Below, piece after piece: positions 8,327 through 16,434 of a DNA stretch of 61,983 nucleotides; the first letter of the stretch is position 1, and every line of letters begins with the position of its first letter. Below the pieces are notes generated by a model that did not search any database, had not been told where the DNA came from, and saw only the letters and a program-made list of their open reading frames with translations. Made by a program: the position numbers and the translations under genes. This DNA is from Sphingobium arseniciresistens. Its GTDB lineage: Bacteria; Pseudomonadota; Alphaproteobacteria; Sphingomonadales; Sphingomonadaceae. The stretch lies in NCBI GenBank assembly GCA_029167225.1, contig JARFNK010000031.1, positions 1-61,983 of the forward strand, given 5' to 3'.

Positions 8327-10855
8327 TCATATTTCGGGCAGCGATTGCGCCGCGAAGCCCCAGCCCTTGAGGGTCTTTGCTCTTTCCAAAAGCTCTTCTG
8401 CGTCTTCGATATCGAATGGATGCGCGTCTTTCACGCTTGCCAATTCGTTCCAGTCAATCGGAGCGGCGACAGGCGCGCCCGGTCGGGCGCGGGCGGAATA
8501 GGGCAGAATGGCGGTGCTGCCGCGCTGGTTGCGGAGCCAGTCGATGAAGATGCGGTCCTTGCGCTTGGCCTTGCTCATGGTGGCGACGAAGCGATCCGGT
8601 TCGGCCGTGCTCAGCGCCTGGGCGAAGCGGGAGGCGAAATCCTTGTGCGTATCCCAGTCATGGCCGGGCGTCAGCGGCACGATGACATGGACGCCCTTTC
8701 CCCCGGAGAGCATGGCGAAGGAAACCAAGCCGATGTCGCTCAGATGATCGCGAATGTCGGAAGCGGCCTTTCGCACATGCGCGAAATCCATACCCTCGTC
8801 CGGGTCGAGGTCAAAGATCATGCGGTCGGGCTTCTCGACGGCATCTGCGCGCGACGCCCAGCCGTGGAACTCGATGCTTCCCATCTGCACGCAGGCGAGG
8901 AGGCCGTCGACATCATCGACGTAAAGATAGTCTTCAGATCCACCGCCCTTCTCGCGGATTGGAACATGTCGGACATGATCGCCAAACGCCCCGCTGTCAT
9001 GCTTCTGGAAGAAGCATTTCTTCGCGCGGCCCTGTGGGCAGCGAACAAGGCTGATCGGCCGGTTGGCGGCGAATGGCAGCATCAGGGGAGCGACGCGGGC
9101 ATAATAGTCGGCGAGATCGCCCTTGGTCCGGCCGCTGTCTGGAAAGATGATGCGTTCGCGATTACTGATTTTTACCCGGCTTTCTGGCGGCGGGGCGGGT
9201 TGCATTTTTTCCGGCTTGATCGTCTTTGCCGGCTTGTCGGTGCGTAGGCCAAGGAAGCTGCCGTGCCGGACGCGCCTATCGCCGGTAAACTCGGCAAAGG
9301 CGATTTCTGCGACCAGCTCGGGCTTGATCCATTGCGCGCCGCGCGCTTCGGCACGGGGAACTTCCGCGGGCGGGGTAACGACGGCGAGGGGAGCCATTGT
9401 CTCTGCGAGGTTCTGCATGGTCTCCGTGTCGAAGCCCGTGCCGACCTTGCCTTTATAGACCAGTGCGCGCCCTTCATGCTGGGCCAGGAGCAGGGATGAA
9501 AAGGCGCGCGCCCTTGCGTTGCTTTTCGTCCAGCCGATGACCACGAACTCCTGCCGCCGGGTGCATTTCACCTTGAGCCAGCTGCGCGTCCTGCCGCTGC
9601 GATATGGGGCGTCAATACGTTTGGCGATGATGCCTTCCTGCCCGGCATCGCACAGCGAGCGGTAGAGCTTCTCGCCCGCACCGATCAGATGATCCGCGAC
9701 ATGGATCGGCGGCTGTGCTTTCTCAAGCAGGGCCTCCAGCCGTTCCTTGCGTTCTATGGTGGTGAGCGGTTTGAGGTCGATACCGTCCACCCAGAGCAGG
9801 TCGAAGGCGAAAAGGTGGAAGGGGGTGTCGGCCCGCTGCGCGCCATGACCACGTTTCAGGACCGATTGAAGGGCCGAGAAACTGGGGTTGCCGTCCTCCC
9901 CGAACGCTACGATCTCTCCGTCTATCAGCGCTGGCGGCAGATCGAGCGCCGCAATTCCTTCCACCAGCGGCCCGAACTTGTCGGTCCAGTCGAGGCCATT
10001 GCGTGTGAACAGCTTCACCTCGCCCCCCGCGACCGCGATCATCGCCCGATAGCCGTCATATTTTATCTCGTGCAGCCAGTCATTGCCAACCGGTACCTCG
10101 TCCACCAGCGTTGCGAGTTGTGGCTTCACGAAACGCGGCAGCGGCGCCATTCTTCGGCCGGTCTTTGCCTTCACCTGCGCGTTATGCGTTTTCGCCGCCT
10201 GCATCCTGTCGGCAAAAACCTTCCCCTTTGCGCCCTTCAAGGATTGCGTGCCGCCGGTATCGGCCTCGATTTCCGCCATCGACCGGTTTGTCAGCACACT
10301 GGTCAATGCCCGTTCGACCAGACTGTCCTTGTCGCTAGAATGCGGGTCATCCACCTTGCGCAGCAACCAGTTCTCCCGCCTTTGGCCGTGACCGCGCTCA
10401 TATTTGCCATTTGAACGGTCCTTCATGCGAACCAGAAGCCATTCACCCTTCATCCGCTCGCCGTGCAGAATGAAGTGGAGATGTCCGTCCTGCAGGTCCT
10501 GGGCGCTCTTGCCGGCGATGGGCTCCCATGTGCCGTGATCCCACAGCATGACGGTGCCGCCGCCATATTCGCCCTTCGGGATGTTGCCCTCGAACCCCCC
10601 ATAGTCGAGCGGATGATCCTCCGTCCGCACGGCGAGCCGCTTGTCTGCGGGATCAAGGCTCGGCCCTTTTGTCACGGCCCAGCTTTTGAGGACGCCGTTC
10701 ACTTCCAGCCGGAAGTCCCAATGCAGCCGTGTCGCCGCATGCTTCTGCACCACGAAGCTGTTGCCGCCCTTTTTCGCGACCTTGCCCTTCGGTTCACGCG
10801 TGCGTGTGAAGTCTCGCTTGGCGTTATAAGGGGTGAGGGGATTGCGCGCCGCCAT
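8327..10855 (-). CDS. ligD: LigD: multidomain ATP-dependent DNA ligase for NHEJ
   Basis: An 842-residue protein with the order phosphoesterase - ligase - polymerase. The 3'-phosphoesterase domain (about 15-185) shows FVVQKHAATRLHWDFRLE and GTVMLWDHGTWEP. The ATP-dependent ligase follows, with the adenylation lysine in EIKYDGYRAM (Lys265) and an OB-fold with WLKVKCTRRQEFV. The primase/polymerase domain (about 555-842) has KGDLADYYARVAPLMLP and MIFDLDPDEG, the metal-binding DxD. LigD repairs Ku-bound double-strand breaks. The Ku gene lies 61 bp upstream on the same strand. An in-frame TTG three bases earlier is an alternative start; ATG is preferred, with AGGAA upstream. This is full length for the sphingomonad/rhizobial domain order. 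Confidence 0.96.
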   Translation of the reverse strand: MAARNPLTPYNAKRDFTRTREPKGKVAKKGGNSFVVQKHAATRLHWDFRLEVNGVLKSWAVTKGPSLDPADKRLAVRTEDHPLDYGGFEGNIPKGEYGGGTVMLWDHGTWEPIAGKSAQDLQDGHLHFILHGERMKGEWLLVRMKDRSNGKYERGHGQRRENWLLRKVDDPHSSDKDSLVERALTSVLTNRSMAEIEADTGGTQSLKGAKGKVFADRMQAAKTHNAQVKAKTGRRMAPLPRFVKPQLATLVDEVPVGNDWLHEIKYDGYRAMIAVAGGEVKLFTRNGLDWTDKFGPLVEGIAALDLPPALIDGEIVAFGEDGNPSFSALQSVLKRGHGAQRADTPFHLFAFDLLWVDGIDLKPLTTIERKERLEALLEKAQPPIHVADHLIGAGEKLYRSLCDAGQEGIIAKRIDAPYRSGRTRSWLKVKCTRRQEFVVIGWTKSNARARAFSSLLLAQHEGRALVYKGKVGTGFDTETMQNLAETMAPLAVVTPPAEVPRAEARGAQWIKPELVAEIAFAEFTGDRRVRHGSFLGLRTDKPAKTIKPEKMQPAPPPESRVKISNRERIIFPDSGRTKGDLADYYARVAPLMLPFAANRPISLVRCPQGRAKKCFFQKHDSGAFGDHVRHVPIREKGGGSEDYLYVDDVDGLLACVQMGSIEFHGWASRADAVEKPDRMIFDLDPDEGMDFAHVRKAASDIRDHLSDIGLVSFAMLSGGKGVHVIVPLTPGHDWDTHKDFASRFAQALSTAEPDRFVATMSKAKRKDRIFIDWLRNQRGSTAILPYSARARPGAPVAAPIDWNELASVKDAHPFDIEDAEELLERAKTLKGWGFAAQSLPEI

Positions 10856-10916
10856 CAAATGTTCCTGTCACCCGCATGGCAGGGAATTGGGGGGAGGGGA
10901 GTTAATTGATGCGACA

Positions 10917-11774
10917 TCAGGCGCTCTTGCGTCGCGGGGCCGTCTTCTTGGGCGTGCCTTTCTTTGCCGGCGCCTTGGGACTGCTTTCTCCGGCAGACTT
11001 TTTGAGCGCCGCCATCAGATCGATGACGTTGCCGCCCTTGCGACCGGTTGGTTCATCGTCGACCTCCTCGATGACGCGCTTCCCTTTGGCCTTTTTCTTC
11101 TTGTCGATGAGGCGGTGCAGCGCATCGACATAGCGGTCATGGAACTCCTCCGGCTTGAAGGGAGCGGTGCGCTTGTCGATGATGCTGACCGCAAGGTCCA
11201 GCATGTCCTCGTCGGCGGTGTCATCGGGCAGCCCGCGGAAATAGGTCTGCGCCTTCGTCACCTCGTCGGCATAGCGCAGAACTTCCAGCACCAGCCCCCG
11301 TCCGCAAGGCTTGAGCGACACAAGTTGCTCGCGCCCACGAACGGATAGCTGGCCGAGGCCGACTTTCTTCGTCTGGCGCAGCGCATCGCGCAGCACGGCA
11401 TAGGCCTCTTCAGCTAGATCGTCGGCCGGGATCACGAAATAGGGCTTTTCATAATAGAGGACATCGATGGCGTCCGCCTCGACAAATTGCACGAGGTCGA
11501 GCGTCTTGCGGCTTTCAATCTTCACGGCTTCAATTTCGTCCTGCTCCAGCAGCACATAATTGCCCTTGGACAGTTCAAAGCCCTTGAGGATTTCCTCCGG
11601 GTCAACGGGGCCGACGCCCGTTACGATCTTTTCATAATGAATGGGCTTTCCGGTCGGTTCGTGGATTTGGCGAAAGCTGACGGCCGCGCCGGATTTTGTG
11701 GCCGGATAAACCTCGACCGGAATAGATACGAGCGCCAGTTTGATCTGGCCCTGCCAATATGCGCGTGCGGGCAT
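10917..11774 (-). CDS. ku: Ku, DNA-end-binding protein of bacterial NHEJ
   Basis: A 285-residue bacterial Ku homodimer subunit beginning MPARAYWQGQIKLALVSIPV after a GGAGG ribosome site. The core ring shows IHYEKIVTGVGPVDPEEILK and FVEADAIDVLYYEKPYFVIP, typical of Ku. The C-terminal tail is lysine-rich (KKSAGESSPKAPAKKGTPKK), as in extended Ku proteins whose tail binds DNA and stimulates LigD. Ku threads onto broken DNA ends and recruits LigD, encoded immediately downstream. A longer reading frame extends upstream, but the ATG at 11774 has the ribosome site and the conserved N-terminus. Confidence 0.96.
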   Translation of the reverse strand: MPARAYWQGQIKLALVSIPVEVYPATKSGAAVSFRQIHEPTGKPIHYEKIVTGVGPVDPEEILKGFELSKGNYVLLEQDEIEAVKIESRKTLDLVQFVEADAIDVLYYEKPYFVIPADDLAEEAYAVLRDALRQTKKVGLGQLSVRGREQLVSLKPCGRGLVLEVLRYADEVTKAQTYFRGLPDDTADEDMLDLAVSIIDKRTAPFKPEEFHDRYVDALHRLIDKKKKAKGKRVIEEVDDEPTGRKGGNVIDLMAALKKSAGESSPKAPAKKGTPKKTAPRRKSA

Positions 11775-12002
11775 GAGAAACCTCCGCGCTATTAGCGTGC
11801 GGGGTGCGTGTTGGTTCCGGGTGTGACCGCGCACGTCAGGACTGGCGAACATGAGATTCTCGTCTCCGCCGCGAATTTCGCCGTCATGCGCAAAGGCCCC
11901 CTACGCACGTGAAATTCCAATCCCTCCACTTGCCATCTATATTCATCTGTATATAGAGCTGGCCGGAACGGGATGGGCAATCGCTGGCCGAAGGGGACTA
12001 TC

Positions 12003-14399
12003 ATGGGATTAGGGATGAAGACGCTTCGTGCAGCGATGCTGTGCGGAACGATGGCGGCGATGCCGCTGCAGGCGCAGGTGCAGCCGGCTGACGATGCGGA
12101 ATCCGGCCCGAACGGCGCAGGTGGCTCGATCGTCGTGACCGCACGGCTGCGCGCCGAAGATGTGCAAAAGGTGCCTGCTTCGGTGAGCGTGGTTGACGGC
12201 GATACGATCAAGAATACCTACACGGTCAACACCAACCAGCTCTCCCAATTGGTGCCCGCGCTCAATTATTCCTCGGCCAATCCGCGCAATACCGCGTTCA
12301 CTATTCGCGGCCTGGGATCCAGTGTCGTCGCGGTCAGCCAAGCGAATGACGGGCTGGAGGCAGGCGTCGGCTTCTATGTCGATGGCGTCTATCACGCGCG
12401 CCCGGCGACGGCCGCGTTCGACTTCACCGACATCGAGCGGGTCGAAGTGCTGCGTGGGCCGCAGGGCACGTTGTTCGGAAAGAATACCACAGCGGGCGCA
12501 ATCAACATCGTCAGCAAGAAGCCAAGTTTCGATTTCGGGGCAGAGGCTGAGCTTTCCTATGGCAGCCGCGATTTCTGGCAGGCCAAGGCAGCTGTGACGG
12601 GCCCGATCGCAGGCGATGTGCTGGCATTCCGCCTCTCGGGATCGGTGACGCGGCAGGACGGCTATCTCAAGAACATTGCGCGCGATGAAATGCAGAACGA
12701 CGTGCATAATGATGCGGTCCGTGGCCAGTTGCTCTATCAGCCATCGTCGGATTTCTCGTTGCGGCTGATCGGAGACTGGTCGAACTTCAGGAACAACTGC
12801 TGCGGTCAGGTTTTCGTGCAGGTCGCGCCGACGCTGAAACCCGCCGCGCAGCAATATGCTTCGCTCGCCGCCAATGCGCCCGGTGGCGCCTATGCACCGC
12901 CCAGTACCAATCCTTATGATCGGATCACGGACAATGATGCGGCGCTCGGCGTCGATACGCAGGAAGGCGGCGCGTCGGCGACCGCGGAATGGAAGACCGG
13001 CGGAGTGGTGCTGACGTCCATCTCCGCGTGGCGCTTCTGGAAGTGGGATGCGGCAAATGATCGCGACTATACGGGATTACACATCCAGACGACGCAGCAT
13101 ATTCCCTCTCGCCAGGACCAGTATAGCCAGGAATTCCGCATTGCGTCGGCCGAGCCGGGCAAGGTCGAATACGTCGCCGGCCTCTATTATTTCCAGCAGA
13201 AGATCGTCGGCCATCCGATCAGCATTTACGGTCCGCTCGCGACCTACTGGCTGCTGCCGGCCGGGCGGCCGGCCAATCTGCTCGACGGATACCAGACAGA
13301 TGGCACGACCGATTTTCGCACGCGCAGCTATGGCATCTTCGGCGAGGTGACATGGCGTCCGGCAGATCGGCTAGCGATCACGGGCGGCGTTCGCTATACC
13401 TATGAGGAGAAGGACGGCGTCTATGACGTAACGGCCTTCGGTGGCTTGTCCACCGGGCTCACGGCAGCCCTCATCGCCGACAAGAACTCGATCCTGCGCA
13501 GCCAGTTCTACAATGCGCATCTGGGCGATGGTAGTGCCTCGGGCCGGGTCAACATCTCGTACGAACTTACGGACGGTGTAATGGCCTATGCAAGCGGCGC
13601 CAAGGGGCAGAAGTCGGGCGGCATCAACATGTCCGGCCTGCCAGTCTATCCCGCCGGCGTTGCAGGGCACGCGTCGGGCGATCCGATATTGTCCACCGTG
13701 ACTGTGCGGCCGGAGAAGAACACGACCTTTGAAGCGGGCGTGAAGACCAGCTTCATGGGCGGAGCGCTAACCTTCAACATCGATGCCTATCATACGAAGG
13801 TGAAGGATTTCCAGGCGAACGTCGTCGACAGCGCCGCGGTTATCGCGTTGCGCAGCTATCTGGCAAATATTCCCGAAGTGACGGTGAAGGGCATTGAGTT
13901 CGACGCGGCGGCGCGGGCGGGCGACCATCTGACGCTGCGAGCGGCAGGGGCCTATTCGAAAGGCACTTATACGGACTACCCGGCTGGTCCCTGCCCGATC
14001 GAAAGCACCGGGACCGGCACGGCGGCCTGTGATCTGACTGGTCAGCGGATGCCGGGGCTGCCGCGGTGGGCCGGATCGGCCGGCGGCGAATTGCATGCAC
14101 CGATTGCCTTTGGCGGCGGGGGTGGGGAGGCGTTTCTCCGGGCCGATGCCATCACGCGGACGAAAACAAGCGATGCAAGCGGATCAGCCTATACGATCAT
14201 CAAGGGCTATACGCTCGTGAACGGCGCACTTGGCTATCGCACACCCCGCTGGGAAGTGGCGGTGTTCGCACGCAATCTGTTCAACAAGGACTATATGCAG
14301 AACCTGACGGTGCAGGCGGGCAATAGCGGTTTGATTGTCGGCACGCCCAGTGATCCGCGCACCATCGGCCTGACGCTGCGCACGAAATGGGGACAGTGA
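12003..14399 (+). CDS. TonB-dependent receptor
   Basis: A 798-residue outer-membrane receptor with a signal peptide (MGLGMKTLRAAMLCGTMAAM...LQAQ). The ATG at 12003 follows AAGGGGA by five bases. The plug domain shows SIVVTARLRAEDVQKVPASV, a TonB box-like start, then IERVEVLRGPQGTLFGKNTT and AGAINIVSKKP. The barrel ends with FARNLFNKDYMQNLTVQAG and the C-terminus GLTLRTKWGQ. It lacks an STN domain, so it is a transporter rather than a signalling receptor. It stands alone, divergent from ku and convergent with a small HNH gene, so no neighbour reveals its ligand. The RGPQGTLFGKNTTAG signature is shared with many sphingomonad receptors for plant-derived organics. Confidence 0.93.
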   Translation: MGLGMKTLRAAMLCGTMAAMPLQAQVQPADDAESGPNGAGGSIVVTARLRAEDVQKVPASVSVVDGDTIKNTYTVNTNQLSQLVPALNYSSANPRNTAFTIRGLGSSVVAVSQANDGLEAGVGFYVDGVYHARPATAAFDFTDIERVEVLRGPQGTLFGKNTTAGAINIVSKKPSFDFGAEAELSYGSRDFWQAKAAVTGPIAGDVLAFRLSGSVTRQDGYLKNIARDEMQNDVHNDAVRGQLLYQPSSDFSLRLIGDWSNFRNNCCGQVFVQVAPTLKPAAQQYASLAANAPGGAYAPPSTNPYDRITDNDAALGVDTQEGGASATAEWKTGGVVLTSISAWRFWKWDAANDRDYTGLHIQTTQHIPSRQDQYSQEFRIASAEPGKVEYVAGLYYFQQKIVGHPISIYGPLATYWLLPAGRPANLLDGYQTDGTTDFRTRSYGIFGEVTWRPADRLAITGGVRYTYEEKDGVYDVTAFGGLSTGLTAALIADKNSILRSQFYNAHLGDGSASGRVNISYELTDGVMAYASGAKGQKSGGINMSGLPVYPAGVAGHASGDPILSTVTVRPEKNTTFEAGVKTSFMGGALTFNIDAYHTKVKDFQANVVDSAAVIALRSYLANIPEVTVKGIEFDAAARAGDHLTLRAAGAYSKGTYTDYPAGPCPIESTGTGTAACDLTGQRMPGLPRWAGSAGGELHAPIAFGGGGGEAFLRADAITRTKTSDASGSAYTIIKGYTLVNGALGYRTPRWEVAVFARNLFNKDYMQNLTVQAGNSGLIVGTPSDPRTIGLTLRTKWGQ

Positions 14400-14460
14400 T
14401 CGTCGATTGATGGCGAGCCGTCATGGACCGCCGGCGGGAAGGGATCAGGCGAACTCTCGA

Positions 14461-14799
14461 TCAGCGCTGCTTCTTGGTGATGGTTGCGGTGAAGTCCGGA
14501 TCCTTTTTTGCCACCCAGTCGACGAATTTGCGTATGACGGGATCGGCCAGCAATCCCTCAACATCCATCCCGTGGCGCTGCAGTTCGGAATTGGTAAAGT
14601 GGGTGATCAGCGTCTGCTGGCAAATGGGGTGCATGGGCACGGTATCGCGTCCGCCTCTGCTCTTGGGAACGGGATGGTGCCACACCGTGGTCTGGCCGGT
14701 AGGGCGGCTACAGAGCCAGCAGGGAACCGCCGCTGCCGGAATATCCTCTTCGCGAGGCCATTCTTCGTAGGAACCATGCTTCGAATGTTTGCGGGCCAT
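14461..14799 (-). CDS. Small HNH-type protein
   Basis: A 112-residue protein. CWLCSRPTGQTTVWHHPVPK combines a CxxC zinc knuckle with the W-H-H motif of HNH endonuclease folds. HPICQQTLITHFTNSELQRH supplies the second half, including C-x(n)-H and the F-T-N-x-E-L segment common in these stand-alone proteins. HNH proteins cut or bind DNA with a single metal ion; many stand-alone members in Alphaproteobacteria are chromosomal with no known role. It converges on the upstream TonB receptor gene, with 61 bp between the stops. Nuclease activity is inferred from the motif only. Confidence 0.8.
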   Translation of the reverse strand: MARKHSKHGSYEEWPREEDIPAAAVPCWLCSRPTGQTTVWHHPVPKSRGGRDTVPMHPICQQTLITHFTNSELQRHGMDVEGLLADPVIRKFVDWVAKKDPDFTATITKKQR

Positions 14800-15009
14800 G
14801 CATTTACCTGAATTTCTGAAAAACGCCGCCCACCTATAGGGACGACGTCACTTTTGCGGATGACATATGCGGCTGACCTGCACTGGAACTTGCTTGGAAC
14901 GGAGCAGGCAGCTCCGGGCGAACAGGAATGAATTTGCCATCTCTGCCGTCGATCGCGATCGAACCGAGTGTGATGGGAGCGAGACCGAAGGCCTCGCCCC
15001 CATCGCAGC

Positions 15010-15885
15010 TTAGGCCTTTGTCGCGGCCGCTTCCGGAGCATCCGTGGCTTCCAGCGCCTTCGACGCCTTGGGTTTGCGCCCCGGCTTCACTTTTGGGGTA
15101 GCCGCCGCCTTCGCTTCGGGATCCGCCTTCTGGGGGGCGCTGATCGAAAGGCGCTTGCGTGTGGCCGTCTTCGTTACGGCGGGGGCTATGTCAGCACGAG
15201 CGGCGCGGTTCGATATGATAGCGACAGGCTTGGGAGTGGCCCCGTCCTTTGACGTGGATGCCTTCTTGGTCGCGACCGCAGGCTTCGGCGTCGCCATGTT
15301 CGCAGCGTCGGCTTCTGCAACGGGAGGCTTTACGGCAGCCACGGTTTCAGCCTTTGCGGATTTCTTCACCTGACCAGAGGCACTCTTCTTGGCCGTCTTG
15401 GGCGAGGTGGCTGCCTTTGGAAGCGGTGCATCGGTCGGAACGGGCATTGGGTCTGCAGCCTTGCCTGCAGACGCTGCAACCGCCGGCTTCTTCCCGAGAC
15501 CCAGCTTCGCCGCAACAGCGCGGCGGGCTTCCGAATAGCTTTGCGCCACGAGCGGATAGTTTTTGGGGAGCTTGTAGCGTTCACGATATTGCTCGGGTGT
15601 CAGACCGTGGGTCGCCAGATGGCGTTTCAAGGTCTTATATGGCTTGCCGTCGATCAGGCTCAGGATATGATCGGGCGACGCCAGGCTTTTGCGGACGGAA
15701 ACCGCACTTGTGAAAGTCTCGGCCTCGGGCTCTGCATTCGATATGACAGGATCGCCAGTGAGCGCGGCACGCGTCGTCTTGATCAGATCGGCCAAGTTTT
15801 CGCTCGGAACGGTGTTTCTGGACACATAGGCGCTCAGAAGCTGCACGGTCAGCGTCGTGATATCGTTTTGCGTTTCGTCCGTCAT
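15010..15885 (-). CDS. MucR/Ros-family transcriptional regulator with long histone H1-like tail
   Basis: A 291-residue protein. Residues 1-132 are MucR-like: an N-terminal helical part (LTVQLLSAYVSRNTVPSENL) and the Ros-finger region PDHILSLIDGKPYKTLKRHL followed by THGLTPEQYRERY. The two zinc-binding cysteines of classical Ros fingers are Ser76 and Asp79 here, while His89 and His93 remain, as in zinc-free family members. Residues about 133-291 are a Lys/Ala/Pro repeat tail (AAATPKVKPGRKPKASKALE), far longer than usual for MucR (about 140 residues in total) and like histone H1 tails. MucR proteins silence AT-rich promoters and act as nucleoid organisers. The start at 15885 is chosen by homology; its ribosome site is weak. 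Confidence 0.9.
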   Translation of the reverse strand: MTDETQNDITTLTVQLLSAYVSRNTVPSENLADLIKTTRAALTGDPVISNAEPEAETFTSAVSVRKSLASPDHILSLIDGKPYKTLKRHLATHGLTPEQYRERYKLPKNYPLVAQSYSEARRAVAAKLGLGKKPAVAASAGKAADPMPVPTDAPLPKAATSPKTAKKSASGQVKKSAKAETVAAVKPPVAEADAANMATPKPAVATKKASTSKDGATPKPVAIISNRAARADIAPAVTKTATRKRLSISAPQKADPEAKAAATPKVKPGRKPKASKALEATDAPEAAATKA

Positions 15886-16434
15886 ATTTCGTACCCGATT
15901 TTGAAAGAAGAATACGCTCTCTGCTCTTGCAGGCTCCAAATGTAAATATTGAAGGCTGAATGCGCTGCTGGATGCGCTTTGCAAACCCATGTCGCAGACA
16001 CCCACAACGCTTTCTGTTGCGACATATGGCAAATCAAGGGCTCGAATTTCGGGAACGACATTGATGGGGCTGTGTTCCGGGATGGGCTGCAATGATTGTT
16101 GGTCTTGCCAGCGAAAACCGTAGTGCAGCACGGATGATGCAAAGGCCTGGCGTCTTCTTCACAGCGCGGTCATCCTGCAGCACTGCAGAAGGTCATCGCA
16201 GGCTTGATTGCAGACGGGGCCAAGATCGCTTAACCAGCTTTTCGTGGTGGTAAGGCCAATATTGCTGATGATGGGTACATTCTGTAATCCGGCAGCGTAG
16301 CGATAAGGGCGGACGTGCTCCTCCTTATGAATAATATCCTGATATGCGGAACGGCCGGCCACTTTGTGGATTGGCCTTGACAGTCGCTTGATAAATTGAA
16401 ATGTGGCCTTACCAATTAAATAAGGGTGAGGAAC
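15886..16434. other. Intergenic region between divergent mucR-like and TonB-receptor genes
   Basis: A 549-bp region relatively rich in A+T, with no convincing gene. It must hold the promoters of both flanking genes. Close to the receptor start, TTACCAATTAA (16409-16419) is a half-site resembling one arm of the inverted repeat upstream of the STN receptor, with a degraded partner (GTGGCC). Long AT-rich upstream regions are typical of MucR autoregulation targets; that is inference. Confidence 0.5.

Noticed and set aside
11936-11957. Inverted repeat TCTATAT...ATATAGA upstream of the TonB receptor as an operator
   Set aside because: AT-rich, short and near a probable promoter; chance pairing cannot be excluded.
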